From: Lachnospiraceae bacterium
GTDB taxonomy: Bacteria > Bacillota > Clostridia > Lachnospirales > Lachnospiraceae
Length of the DNA: 64,000 nucleotides
Assembly: GCA_015057515.1 (NCBI GenBank)
Contig: SVED01000002.1
Location: 1 to 64,000 of the forward strand
Reading direction: 5' to 3'
Of this stretch, positions 20,373 through 30,095 are shown in pieces. The position numbers and the translations under genes are program-made. Numbering within the stretch: position 1 is the stretch's first letter; every line of letters starts with the position of its first letter. The notes beneath the pieces were generated by a model that had not been told where the DNA came from, did not search any database, and saw nothing but the letters and a program-made list of their open reading frames with translations.

Positions 20373-21134
20373 ATGAACAAAGAAGAATTAAAGAAAATAT
20401 GGCAATCAGAAGAAAATATTGCCCACATAAAGGGCTGGGATTTTTCTCACATAGAGGGAAGATTCAAATCTTATGAGGATGAACTTACTTGGGACTATGA
20501 GGCCATAGTAAAATCCTATCTTAAACCAGACTCAAGAATCTTAGACATAGACACTGGTGGAGGAGAGGTATTATTATCCTTTGGTCACCCATATCACTTA
20601 ACCACAGCAACTGAGGGCTATCCACCAAATGTAAAGCTGTGTCAGGAAACCTTAGGTGCTGAGGGCATAAGGGTAATAGGGCTTACAGATTACGCTAATA
20701 CACCATTTGAGGATAATGAATTTGACATAATCATCAATCGTCATGGCTCTTATGATGCGTATGAGCTTTACCGTATATTAAAACCAGGTGGAGTATTTAT
20801 AACCCAGCAGGTGGGAGAGGATAATGACAGAGAACTGGTGGAATATCTGCTGCCAGACTGTGAAACTCCATTTCCGGGTATGAATCTAACTACACAAAGG
20901 AAAATATTTCAGCAAGCAGGCTTTACAATTCTTGAAAGTGGTGAGGAGTACAAGCCTATAGAATTCTATGATGTGGGAGCACTGGTTTGGTTTGCAAGGA
21001 TCATACAGTGGGAGTTTAAGGGCTTCTCTGTAGATGGATGCTTTGACAGATTGTTGGAGGCAGAAAGACAAATCCAGCAAGCGGGTGTCATTAAGGGGAA
21101 TGTACATAGATATCTGATTGTAGCAAGAAAATAA
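20373..21134 (+). CDS. Class I SAM-dependent methyltransferase
   Basis: ILDIDTGGGEVLLSF (motif I), FDIIINRHG, RILKPGGVFITQQVG; RBS aaaggag. Confidence 0.85.
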   Translation: MNKEELKKIWQSEENIAHIKGWDFSHIEGRFKSYEDELTWDYEAIVKSYLKPDSRILDIDTGGGEVLLSFGHPYHLTTATEGYPPNVKLCQETLGAEGIRVIGLTDYANTPFEDNEFDIIINRHGSYDAYELYRILKPGGVFITQQVGEDNDRELVEYLLPDCETPFPGMNLTTQRKIFQQAGFTILESGEEYKPIEFYDVGALVWFARIIQWEFKGFSVDGCFDRLLEAERQIQQAGVIKGNVHRYLIVARK

Positions 21135-21201
21135 ATACACATAACAAATGCGCAGGAATAATGATATGATTCCTGCGCATTATTCATATAACCTAAATCG
21201 A

Positions 21202-22002
21202 CTACGGTCTCATTCCAAGTCCGCCCTCAAGAGTAAGTGTCTCACCTGTCATATACTTGAAGTCTGGAGATGCAAGCTGTACACATACACGTCCAATCTC
21301 AAGCTCAGAATCACCAAAGTGACCAACTGGAGGAGTGTGTACGTTTTTGTCGAATGCATCTGGATAAGCATTCTTAAACTGCTCAAGCTGTGAAGTCCAA
21401 GCAAGAGGACAAACAACATTTACATTGATATTGTCTTTAGCCCACTCAGTAGCAGCAACTCTTGAAAGACCACGGATACCTTCCTTAGCTGCAGCGTATG
21501 CGCACTGACCAAAGTTACCAAATAAACCTGCACCTGAAGCGAAGTTGATAACGCTACCCTGTGACTCCTTTAAGTATGGATAACAAGCCTTCATATAGTA
21601 GAATGCTGCGTAAAGACCTGAGTACATAGCAAGATTGAATTGCTCTGTAGTGTGGTCAGCAAGTGTAACACCTGAAGCTGAAGCCTGTGCATTGTTGATA
21701 AGTACGTCGATTCTTCCAAATGCATCCATAGTCTGCTTAACAACCTCACCTACAACTGCTTCATTGTCTGAATTCTCGTTAACGTCTGCCTGTACGATGA
21801 GAACCTTAATTCCGTATAATCTTTCAAGCTCTTCTTTTGCATCCTCAAGCTTTTTTACATTACGTCCTGTAATAACGATATTTGCGCCTTCCTTAGCGTA
21901 TGCAGTAGCGATACCATAACCAATAGAACCGCATCTTCCATCGCTTAAAACTGCACGACCTGCGCCTGTAATAATAACTGTTTTACCTGTTAAAAATCCC
22001 AT
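21202..22002 (-). CDS. SDR family oxidoreductase
   Basis: TVIITGAGR...GIGYGIA, NNA, YAAAKEG, LEGGLGMRP; start at 22002 with AGGAGG upstream. Confidence 0.85.
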   Translation of the reverse strand: MGFLTGKTVIITGAGRAVLSDGRCGSIGYGIATAYAKEGANIVITGRNVKKLEDAKEELERLYGIKVLIVQADVNENSDNEAVVGEVVKQTMDAFGRIDVLINNAQASASGVTLADHTTEQFNLAMYSGLYAAFYYMKACYPYLKESQGSVINFASGAGLFGNFGQCAYAAAKEGIRGLSRVAATEWAKDNINVNVVCPLAWTSQLEQFKNAYPDAFDKNVHTPPVGHFGDSELEIGRVCVQLASPDFKYMTGETLTLEGGLGMRP

Positions 22003-22206
22003 ATTGTCCTCCTGTGAAATTAAATTAGTAGTTTCAACTATGTTCACTATTATAACATACTGAAATAAAAAAATAAGTACTATTAATATTAGTTTACAAA
22101 TTGTTCAAATAAGGGCGATAGAACATAGACAAAAGTCAATTATTCTATTGTATAATTTATGCGAAAATGGTAAAATAATCTTATGATTTTTACTGGAGAG
22201 GGACAT

Positions 22207-23400
22207 ATGAAGAAAAATATTAAAGTGCTAGTTGCGTTTGCGGTTTTTTTTGTATTGATACAGGTTGGTTTTTGGCAAGTAGATAAAGCCGTGGAAAAGC
22301 ATAACAATACTCAAGTTGAGATAGACATAGTAGATGGTAAATCCTCTCACGAGAGTATTAATATGACCATGGAGGTTACCAAATACTGGACAGATTATGA
22401 TGTGAACAAGAACCTGCTCACAGGTGCTCAGTATGATGCGAAGATTCTGAATACTGGAAAATATGTTTTCAAAGATTGGACAATAATTGTTTATATGCCT
22501 GATGAAGGTGTTGTAGATAGCTTATGGAACGGTGAGTATGTGGTTGAAGGTGATACCATAACCCTTACACCTATGGATTACAACGTTATCGTCGAAGCAG
22601 GCAAGGATCAGCCATATGGTTTTGTGTGTACATCTAAGAACATTTTGCATTTTAATACCTATAAGGTTTATGGATATTTTGAAAAAACAAAGCAGGATAT
22701 GCCATTTTACTGGGTATTACAGATTATTAGAATTATATGGGCGGTTGCTTTGGTGTGTTTCATTGTAGTCCAGATATGTCTTATTGGCTACAAGAAAAGA
22801 CAGAGAAGAGACGAGAAAATTATCTTCCAAACAATGGATACATTTATATCCTTTATCGATGCTAAAGATCCATATACTCATGGTCATTCTCAACGCGTGG
22901 CAAATTATACCAGGGAGATTGCAAAGCGCATAGATCTTGACGAAGAAACAGTCAGAAACTATTATTATATAGCTTTGATGCACGATTGTGGCAAGCTTCT
23001 TGTTCCTGACAGTATCCTGAAGAAACCGGCTAAGCTCACAGCAGATGAGAGAAAGGTTATAGAATCCCATACTGTTATAGGAGCGGATATTCTCAAAGAT
23101 TTTACTGCTATATCAGGTATTCAAGATGGTGCATTGCATCATCACGAGAGATATGATGGTGCAGGGTATCCTAACAAGTTAAAGGGTGAGGATATACCAT
23201 TGGTAGCCAGAATATTATGCGTAGCAGATGCCTTCGATGCTATGAACAGCGACAGATGTTATCGTAAAAAATTACCACAGGATGAGATTATCAAAGAGTT
23301 AAAAGAAAACTCTGACAAACAGTTTGATTCAAAAATAGTTCAATATATGTTAGATATTGTGGCAGATGGTCAGGTTGAAGGCTGGGCTTTAAGTGAATAA
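22207..23400 (+). CDS. Membrane HD-GYP protein with N-terminal extracytoplasmic CBM2-like domain
   Basis: HDCGK, HHERYDGAGYPN (HD-GYP); DWTIIVYMP...LWNGEYVVEGDTITLTPMDYNVIVEAGKDQPYGFVC resembles CBM2; TM between them. Confidence 0.85.
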   Translation: MKKNIKVLVAFAVFFVLIQVGFWQVDKAVEKHNNTQVEIDIVDGKSSHESINMTMEVTKYWTDYDVNKNLLTGAQYDAKILNTGKYVFKDWTIIVYMPDEGVVDSLWNGEYVVEGDTITLTPMDYNVIVEAGKDQPYGFVCTSKNILHFNTYKVYGYFEKTKQDMPFYWVLQIIRIIWAVALVCFIVVQICLIGYKKRQRRDEKIIFQTMDTFISFIDAKDPYTHGHSQRVANYTREIAKRIDLDEETVRNYYYIALMHDCGKLLVPDSILKKPAKLTADERKVIESHTVIGADILKDFTAISGIQDGALHHHERYDGAGYPNKLKGEDIPLVARILCVADAFDAMNSDRCYRKKLPQDEIIKELKENSDKQFDSKIVQYMLDIVADGQVEGWALSE

Positions 23401-23410
23401 GTAAATCATA

Positions 23411-23447
23411 GCAGGATTAAATACAAAATATTTAATCCTGCTTTTTT
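23411..23447 (+). terminator. Rho-independent terminator
   Basis: gcaggattaaata ... tatttaatcctgc tttttt. Confidence 0.85.
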
Positions 23448-23525
23448 AGGGGTTAAGTATGTGTCGTAAACTGTCGATAAAGAGTTGATAATTAATAAAC
23501 AAAACCCCACAAAAAAGATGAAATT

Positions 23526-24740
23526 ATGCTAAGAACAATAGAACTTTTTGTGTTCTGGTATCCGGCCATAATGTCTATGGCATGGGTTGTAGGCGGCATT
23601 ATGTTTTACTTTTGCAATGAAAGAAGAAAACCATTACCCCTTTATGAAACACCCATGGTATCAATACTGGTACCCTGCTTTAACGAAGCAGAGACAATTG
23701 AACACACTGTAAGACAGCTTTCCAATCTTCAGTATCCAAACTATGAGATTATTGCCATTAACGATGGAAGTAGTGACAATACCTCGGAAGTTATTATGGG
23801 CTTACTGGATAAGTATGAAAAGCTCAGATTTGTTGATTTAAAAGAAAATAACGGAAAGGCAAATGCCTTGTATTTGGGATTGTTAGCATCTAAGGGAGAA
23901 ATTCTCATGGGTGTTGATTCTGATGCCTATATAATGCCGGATGCGTTGAATTACATTGTTCCTCATTTTACTAACCCATATAACGGGGAACGTGTCGGTG
24001 CAGTAACCGGCAATCCACGTGTGAGAAACAGAAGCTCACTTCTTGCAAAATTACAGCTTTGTGAGTATGCCAGTATAGTGAGTCTTATTAAGAGAACCCA
24101 GAGAATATGGGGCAAGGTTATGACTGTATCAGGAGTTGTTGTAGCCTTTCGCAAGAGGGCACTTCTTGATTGCAAGCTTTGGGATAGAGATATGATAACT
24201 GAGGATATTGGTGTAACATGGAAACTGGAAAAGAAATTCTGGGACGTTAGATATGAGCCTAATGCCCTTTGTATGATGCTCGTGCCAGAAACCATAAAGG
24301 GTCTATTCAAACAACGTAAGAGATGGACTCAGGGTGGTATGGAGATACTTCGAAGACACTATGACATCTTTGGTGATTGGAAAACCAGAAGAATGTTTTT
24401 AGTATATTTGGAACAGATAGTTTCTATTGTATGGGCGCTTTGCTGGTTGCTTATGCTTATTATTCTTCTTATAGGTTGGTTTACTTTTGGTGAGTGGATG
24501 GCATTACCATACATATGGAAAAGCTTGTTCTTATCAACAGTTTGTATAATACAATTTGCAGTGGCTATGATACTTGATAGTCGCTATGATAAGCATCTGT
24601 TTAGAAACGCAGTAACAGCAATTTGGTATCCATTTTTATACTGGTATGTAAATGCTCTTATAGTTATTGCATCCATACCATCACTGTTTAAGCGCAGAAA
24701 GAAAATGGCTACTTGGGATAGTCCGGACAGGGGGTTATAA
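23526..24740 (+). CDS. Processive family 2 glycosyltransferase, PgaC/IcaA-like
   Basis: NDGSSDNT, DSDA, TEDIGVTWKL, QRKRW, TM segments. Confidence 0.85.
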   Translation: MLRTIELFVFWYPAIMSMAWVVGGIMFYFCNERRKPLPLYETPMVSILVPCFNEAETIEHTVRQLSNLQYPNYEIIAINDGSSDNTSEVIMGLLDKYEKLRFVDLKENNGKANALYLGLLASKGEILMGVDSDAYIMPDALNYIVPHFTNPYNGERVGAVTGNPRVRNRSSLLAKLQLCEYASIVSLIKRTQRIWGKVMTVSGVVVAFRKRALLDCKLWDRDMITEDIGVTWKLEKKFWDVRYEPNALCMMLVPETIKGLFKQRKRWTQGGMEILRRHYDIFGDWKTRRMFLVYLEQIVSIVWALCWLLMLIILLIGWFTFGEWMALPYIWKSLFLSTVCIIQFAVAMILDSRYDKHLFRNAVTAIWYPFLYWYVNALIVIASIPSLFKRRKKMATWDSPDRGL

Positions 24741-24742
24741 TC

Positions 24743-25270
24743 ATGAGAGAATTAGATGAGAATTTTACAAATCCCCTTCCACAGAAGGCAGAGTATGATA
24801 TAGGCGACCATTTGATATATGGCAATCAGAAGAAATGGAAAAAGGTTATTGAATGGATACTAACTATTGTAGCCTGGGCAATACTTGTGTCCTATGTGCT
24901 GTATCTTATATATGGTAGTCTTGCCATAAAGTATGGCTGGTATCTGCCTGAGTTTACCATATACACTCGTGAAATGGTGCTAGAGATACAGAAGTATTTT
25001 TTCATACTTTTCATTGCGTTACTTATACTTACAGTACTGCTTATCTTCTGGAAGAATTATAATTTGCGAAGATTTGGAAAGTTACACAGAAGAAAGTTCA
25101 GACCCCCTGTAGATGAGGAAGAGCTTGCAAAGCTTTTTGAGCTTGATATAGAGTATGTTAAGGACTTTAGAGAACAAAGAGTTGTCGTGTTAGAAACTAA
25201 TATTGTTCCTCCAGAGTTGGGTATGGGACGAGATGACGACGATGAAGATGAAGACGAAAACCGACAGTAA
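24743..25270 (+). CDS. PgaD-like two-TM protein
   Basis: Two TM segments then WKNYNLRRFGKLHRRKFRPP; immediately downstream of the PgaC-like gene. Confidence 0.6.
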   Translation: MRELDENFTNPLPQKAEYDIGDHLIYGNQKKWKKVIEWILTIVAWAILVSYVLYLIYGSLAIKYGWYLPEFTIYTREMVLEIQKYFFILFIALLILTVLLIFWKNYNLRRFGKLHRRKFRPPVDEEELAKLFELDIEYVKDFREQRVVVLETNIVPPELGMGRDDDDEDEDENRQ

Positions 25271-25288
25271 TATAGCTGTCGGTTTTTT
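25259..25288 (+). terminator. Rho-independent terminator overlapping 3' end of CDS
   Basis: aaccgacag taatatag ctgtcgg tttttt; stop codon lies in the loop. Confidence 0.85.
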
Positions 25289-25424
25289 ATACAAAAAATA
25301 TATAATGGCAGGACTAGAACCACCTGTTAAGGGTCACATTAAAATTGTATTGGGACGCTTTATGTTTGGTGGATATTATGCTACAATATTATATTAAGGT
25401 ATTTTCTTTTGCGGAGGAATTATT

Positions 25425-26042
25425 ATGACTGAAAAAGAAAAGATGCTTCAGGGAAAGATTTATGATGCTTCAGACAAGGAACTGGTAAGGTTAAGAGGTA
25501 TTGCTCATAGACTTTCTGCTGAGTACAATAATACATTTGAAGATGAAGAAGACAGGCGAAAGGATATATTATCAAAGCTACTTCCTAATATGGGGGAAGG
25601 AACCTATCTTCAAGGGCCTATTCAGTTTGACTATGGTGTATTTACTAAAATTGGTAAGAGAAGCTATGCCAACTTTAATTTAACCATTCTAGACTGTGCA
25701 CCTGTAACTATAGGTGACAATGTATTTTTTGGCCCTAACTGTACATTAGCCACTCCTATGCATCCGTATCTCCCAGAGGAAAGAGCCATGTATGATAATG
25801 GTGATGGAGTTTTACGAGACAGAGAGTATGCGAAGCCAATTACCATTGGAAATGATTGCTGGATAGCTGCAAACGTGGTTATATGCGGAGGAGTAACTAT
25901 AGGTGAGGGCTGTGTTATAGGTGCAGGAAGTGTAGTTACAAGGGATATTCCATCAGGGGTGATTGCGGCTGGCAATCCATGCAAGATTATTAGAAAGGTT
26001 ACAGAGGAAGATTCTATATACAATAAAGAAGCGTTATTCTAA
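25425..26042 (+). CDS. Maltose/galactoside O-acetyltransferase-like (LbH)
   Basis: FDYGVFTKIGKRSYANFNLTILD, hexapeptide repeats, AAGNPCKIIRK. Confidence 0.9.
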   Translation: MTEKEKMLQGKIYDASDKELVRLRGIAHRLSAEYNNTFEDEEDRRKDILSKLLPNMGEGTYLQGPIQFDYGVFTKIGKRSYANFNLTILDCAPVTIGDNVFFGPNCTLATPMHPYLPEERAMYDNGDGVLRDREYAKPITIGNDCWIAANVVICGGVTIGEGCVIGAGSVVTRDIPSGVIAAGNPCKIIRKVTEEDSIYNKEALF

Positions 26043-26056
26043 CAGGAGGAAGAGTT

Positions 26057-27574
26057 TTGCTATTACAGGATTTAGAAGAATTTAATCCAATAACCATACA
26101 GTGTCATGACAATCCGGATGCTGATACAATGGCCTCTGGCTATGGCTTGTACTGTTACTTTAAGGATAAGGGTAAAGACGTAAGATTAATTTACAGTGGT
26201 AAAAATAAAATAAAAAAGTCAAATCTTCGTATGATGGTTGATACTTTGGGGATTCCTATTGAGTATGTCAAACCTTTGGAGGAAGGATATAATAGGGTAG
26301 AAGGTCTTCTTATTACTGTAGACTGTCAGTATGGTGAAGGAAATGTAACTCGTATTGATGCGGATGAGGTGGCAATAATTGACCACCATCAGGTGGAAGT
26401 AGAGGGTGTGGAACTCACAAACATTTTTCCGGGACTGGGTAGTTGTTCAACCCTGGTATGGAAAATGATTACTGATGGGGGCTACAAGATTACTGATGAA
26501 AATGGCCTGGGGACAGCTCTTTATTACGGATTGTACACAGATACAGCCCAGATGTCAGAAATCTACAATCCTTTAGACAAGGATATGCGAGAGAGTCTTG
26601 AGTTTGACAATAGTTATATAACTATGTTTAGGAACTCAAACATTACTTTGAAAGAGCTAGAGATAGCTGGTATTGCTATGCTTAGATATAGCTACAACGA
26701 GGAACACGAATTTGCCGTTATTCGTTCGCAGCCTTGCGACCCCAATATATTAGGTCTTATAAGTGATTTTCTTTTACAGGTAGATCAGATAAAGACTTGT
26801 CTTGTATTTAATGAAACAGAAGATGGATATAAGATATCTGTGAGAAGCTGTATAAAAGAAGTAAATGCCAGTGAGTTAGCAGCATACATAACAGAGGGTA
26901 TTGGCTCTGGTGGCGGACACTATGAAAAAGCAGGTGGATTTGTCAGCAAAAAGCTCTATAACAAAAAGTATGATTGTATTCACGCAGAAGCTTATTTTAA
27001 CAATAGAATGAATGATTATTTTCATGAATATGATATTATTTATTCAAAGGATTACGAGGCTGATTTGGACTCTATGAAGTTGTATCAGAAGGAAAAACTT
27101 CCACTGGGATATGTGAATATTTGGGAGCTGTTGCCAGTGGGCACACCTATTACAGTAAGAACTCTTGAAGGAGATATGGATTTAGTTGTTCATGAGGGCT
27201 TAGTTATAATGATAGGCATAGAGGGAGAGGTTTATCCTAATCGTTTAGATAAGTTTGAAAAGGCACATATGAGGCTGGAGAGTTCTTTTAAGGCAGAATA
27301 CACAGTGGATTGGGATTATGTTCCAATTATAAAGATAAGAAGCACTGGTCAGAATATGCCATTACTTAGGTATGCTAAGATGTGTCTTCCAAATGGAACG
27401 GTGCAGATATATGCCAAGCCTCTTGAAAGAGGCGTGAAAGTATTTACATCATGGGATAAGGGCAAATATATGTTGGGCAAACCGGGGGATTATCTGGCAG
27501 TCAGAAGCGATGATTTACATGATGTTTATATAGTTGAGAAGGATATATTTGGAAGAACCTATAGGGAGGTTTAA
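26057..27574 (+). CDS. DHH family phosphoesterase with C-terminal extension
   Basis: CHDNPDADTMASGYGL, DHHQ, GSGGGHYEKAGG (DHHA1). Confidence 0.85.
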   Translation: MLLQDLEEFNPITIQCHDNPDADTMASGYGLYCYFKDKGKDVRLIYSGKNKIKKSNLRMMVDTLGIPIEYVKPLEEGYNRVEGLLITVDCQYGEGNVTRIDADEVAIIDHHQVEVEGVELTNIFPGLGSCSTLVWKMITDGGYKITDENGLGTALYYGLYTDTAQMSEIYNPLDKDMRESLEFDNSYITMFRNSNITLKELEIAGIAMLRYSYNEEHEFAVIRSQPCDPNILGLISDFLLQVDQIKTCLVFNETEDGYKISVRSCIKEVNASELAAYITEGIGSGGGHYEKAGGFVSKKLYNKKYDCIHAEAYFNNRMNDYFHEYDIIYSKDYEADLDSMKLYQKEKLPLGYVNIWELLPVGTPITVRTLEGDMDLVVHEGLVIMIGIEGEVYPNRLDKFEKAHMRLESSFKAEYTVDWDYVPIIKIRSTGQNMPLLRYAKMCLPNGTVQIYAKPLERGVKVFTSWDKGKYMLGKPGDYLAVRSDDLHDVYIVEKDIFGRTYREV

Positions 27575-27637
27575 GATACAGGCTTGGTATGACCTGCTCT
27601 TACTCAATTAGGAAAAAATTGGTTAATGTCAAGAAAA

Positions 27638-27676
27638 AAGGACTGTTTTGTAATTACAAAACAGTCCTTGATGTTT
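27638..27676. terminator. Bidirectional terminator between convergent genes
   Basis: aaggactgttttgtaa/ttacaaaacagtcctt. Confidence 0.85.
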
Positions 27677-27683
27677 TTGTTGA

Positions 27684-28367
27684 TTATCTGTTGTTGATAT
27701 ACTTAGTTAACTCAACTGGGTCAACAATCTTTCCATCCTTGTAAACTCTCATGTTACCAGATGCAATCTCGTCGATTAAGATAACTTCGTCATTGTTGTA
27801 ACCAAACTCAAACTTAATATCCCATAAGTCAAGTCCGATAGACTTTAAGTCATCAGCAACAATCTTAGTAATCTTAAGAGTCTGCTCTTTCATGCTCTCA
27901 AACATAGCAGGAGTCATGATACCAAGTGCTGCAAGTCCCTCGCTTGTTACAAGTGGATCGCCTAAAGCATCGTTCTTAAATGTACACTCTACATATCCAC
28001 CCTCAAGTACAGTACCATCCTGTATGTACTCGCCATATCTACGGATAAAGCTTCCTGTTGCTACGAGACGACAGATAACTTCAAGGCCGTGACCGAAAAC
28101 AGTTGCTGGAAGAACTTCCATAGTAGCCTCGTCAAGGTTAGCGCTTACATAGTGAGTCTTGATACCAGCTTCCTTTAATAACTCAAAGTAGTGGATAGAA
28201 GACTGTAAGTTAGCCTTACCGATACCGTCGATAGTAAGTCCTACAGAGTTCTCGCCTGGATCGAATACTCCGTCCTTACCTGTACAATCGTCCTTGAACT
28301 TAAGCATAACGTTGCCATTGTCAAGGCTATAAACGTCTTTTGTCTTACCTTCGTAAATCTTCTTCAT
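27684..28367 (-). CDS. purC: Phosphoribosylaminoimidazole-succinocarboxamide synthase
   Basis: [19 protein letters not shown]-like [29 protein letters not shown]. Confidence 0.95.
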   Translation of the reverse strand: MKKIYEGKTKDVYSLDNGNVMLKFKDDCTGKDGVFDPGENSVGLTIDGIGKANLQSSIHYFELLKEAGIKTHYVSANLDEATMEVLPATVFGHGLEVICRLVATGSFIRRYGEYIQDGTVLEGGYVECTFKNDALGDPLVTSEGLAALGIMTPAMFESMKEQTLKITKIVADDLKSIGLDLWDIKFEFGYNNDEVILIDEIASGNMRVYKDGKIVDPVELTKYINNR

Positions 28368-28703
28368 TGACTTTGTCTCCCTTATATTATTTAAAATTTG
28401 CATATTAAATACAGTAATCAATTTATCACAAATTTCTTCTCTTGTAAATTTATTTTTTGTTAAAATGTAATATTTTATGATTTGACTAGGATGGGTTGTC
28501 AATTTCTTTGAAATGTAGTCATATTAACGAAAATAGTATGGGGTTTTGGTGTTTTAACATTAGTACCTAAACTGCGAAATTGGTTTATTTGGAATGAAAA
28601 ATATGATAAAATAGATTTATATGGTATACAGACTAGAAAGCTTTGTATGAATTAGGCTAATACTAAGGAATCTGGTCATAGATATATGTGAAAGGAGATA
28701 CGT

Positions 28704-30023
28704 ATGGAAGAATATGTTACAGAGAAAAATACGGATAAGCAGGTGAAAGGTCGTGCTATTGCCCTACTGCCTATAGGTGTGTTTTTGGTTATATTTTTAG
28801 GATCGGGTATAATTACAGGAGACTTTTATGTAATGCCTGCTATAGTGGCATTTCTTATTGCTCTTGCCGTAGCTTTTATGCAAAATAGAAGCTTATCCTT
28901 TAACGATAAGATTGGAGTTATAGCAAAGGGCGTTGGGGATGAGAATATTATAACTATGTGTCTTATATTCCTCTGTGCAGGTGCTTTTTCTGGAGCGGTT
29001 ACCGCAGCAGGAGGTGTGGAGAGTACAGTTAATCTGGGTCTTTCCGTACTGCCACCAAGTGTAGCTGTCGTGGGTCTTTTTGTTATTGCCTGTTTTATAT
29101 CCATTTCTATGGGTACATCTATGGGTACAATAGCGGCTCTTGCGCCTATAGCTGTTGGCATTAGTGATAAGACAGGCTTTGAGATGGCTATATGTATAGG
29201 TGCTGTTATGTGTGGTGCCATGTTTGGAGACAACCTTTCTATGATTTCTGATACCACTATTGCAGCTGTTAAAACTCAGGGCTGTGAGATGAAGGACAAG
29301 TTCAAGGAAAACTTCTTTATTGTACTTCCGGCGGCTGTTATTACCATAGGAATATTGTTTTTTATGACTATGGATGGAAATTTTGAATTGGCAGAGGACT
29401 TACCATATCAGGCTGTGAGAGTATTGCCATACATATTGGTTTTATTTGGTGCCCTTGCGGGTATAAATGTTTTTGTTGTTCTTTTAGGAGGAACAGTTAT
29501 TTCGCTTATTGTTGGTGTGGCTACCGATGCTCTTGCTGCAAAGGACATATTTACAGCTGTAGGTGGTGGCGTAACAGGTATGTATGATATTACAGTTATA
29601 TCCATAGTTGTTGCATGTATTGTGTCTTTGGTGAAGGAGTATGGTGGAATACAGTTTATTTTAAACATCATTAGAAAGCTCACAAAGGGAGAAAAGGGAG
29701 CTGAGGTAGGTATCGCTACCCTTGCTCTTGCTGTAGACGCTTGTACGGCAAATAACACCGTTGCCATAGTTATGGCTGGTCCTATTGCAAAGGAAATCAG
29801 TACTGAGTACAATGTGGACCCTAAACGTTCCGCATCCCTTCTTGATATATTCAGCTCTGTTGGTCAGGGACTTATCCCTTATGGTGCTCAGATGCTTTCT
29901 GCGGCGTCCCTTACGGGGCTTACTCCATACGATATACTACCATATATGTATTATCCAATACTTATGGCTGTGAGTGCATTTTTATTTATTGCATTTAGAG
30001 GAAAAAAAACCGCTAAAGCTTGA
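28704..30023 (+). CDS. NhaC family Na+/H+ antiporter
   Basis: GTSMGTIAALAPIA, GAMFGDNLSMISDTTIAA, polytopic. Confidence 0.85.
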   Translation: MEEYVTEKNTDKQVKGRAIALLPIGVFLVIFLGSGIITGDFYVMPAIVAFLIALAVAFMQNRSLSFNDKIGVIAKGVGDENIITMCLIFLCAGAFSGAVTAAGGVESTVNLGLSVLPPSVAVVGLFVIACFISISMGTSMGTIAALAPIAVGISDKTGFEMAICIGAVMCGAMFGDNLSMISDTTIAAVKTQGCEMKDKFKENFFIVLPAAVITIGILFFMTMDGNFELAEDLPYQAVRVLPYILVLFGALAGINVFVVLLGGTVISLIVGVATDALAAKDIFTAVGGGVTGMYDITVISIVVACIVSLVKEYGGIQFILNIIRKLTKGEKGAEVGIATLALAVDACTANNTVAIVMAGPIAKEISTEYNVDPKRSASLLDIFSSVGQGLIPYGAQMLSAASLTGLTPYDILPYMYYPILMAVSAFLFIAFRGKKTAKA

Positions 30024-30095
30024 AATGGATTTTGTGAGGAAAAAGAGTAAAATATATAAAAAGACATTCAGTTTTTGCTAAGGAGGTACAATGCT

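Noticed and set aside
28826-29812. Antisense ORFs of 143 and 134 aa opposite nhaC
   Set aside because: Low-complexity shadow ORFs opposite a clear coding region, no RBS or recognisable domain.
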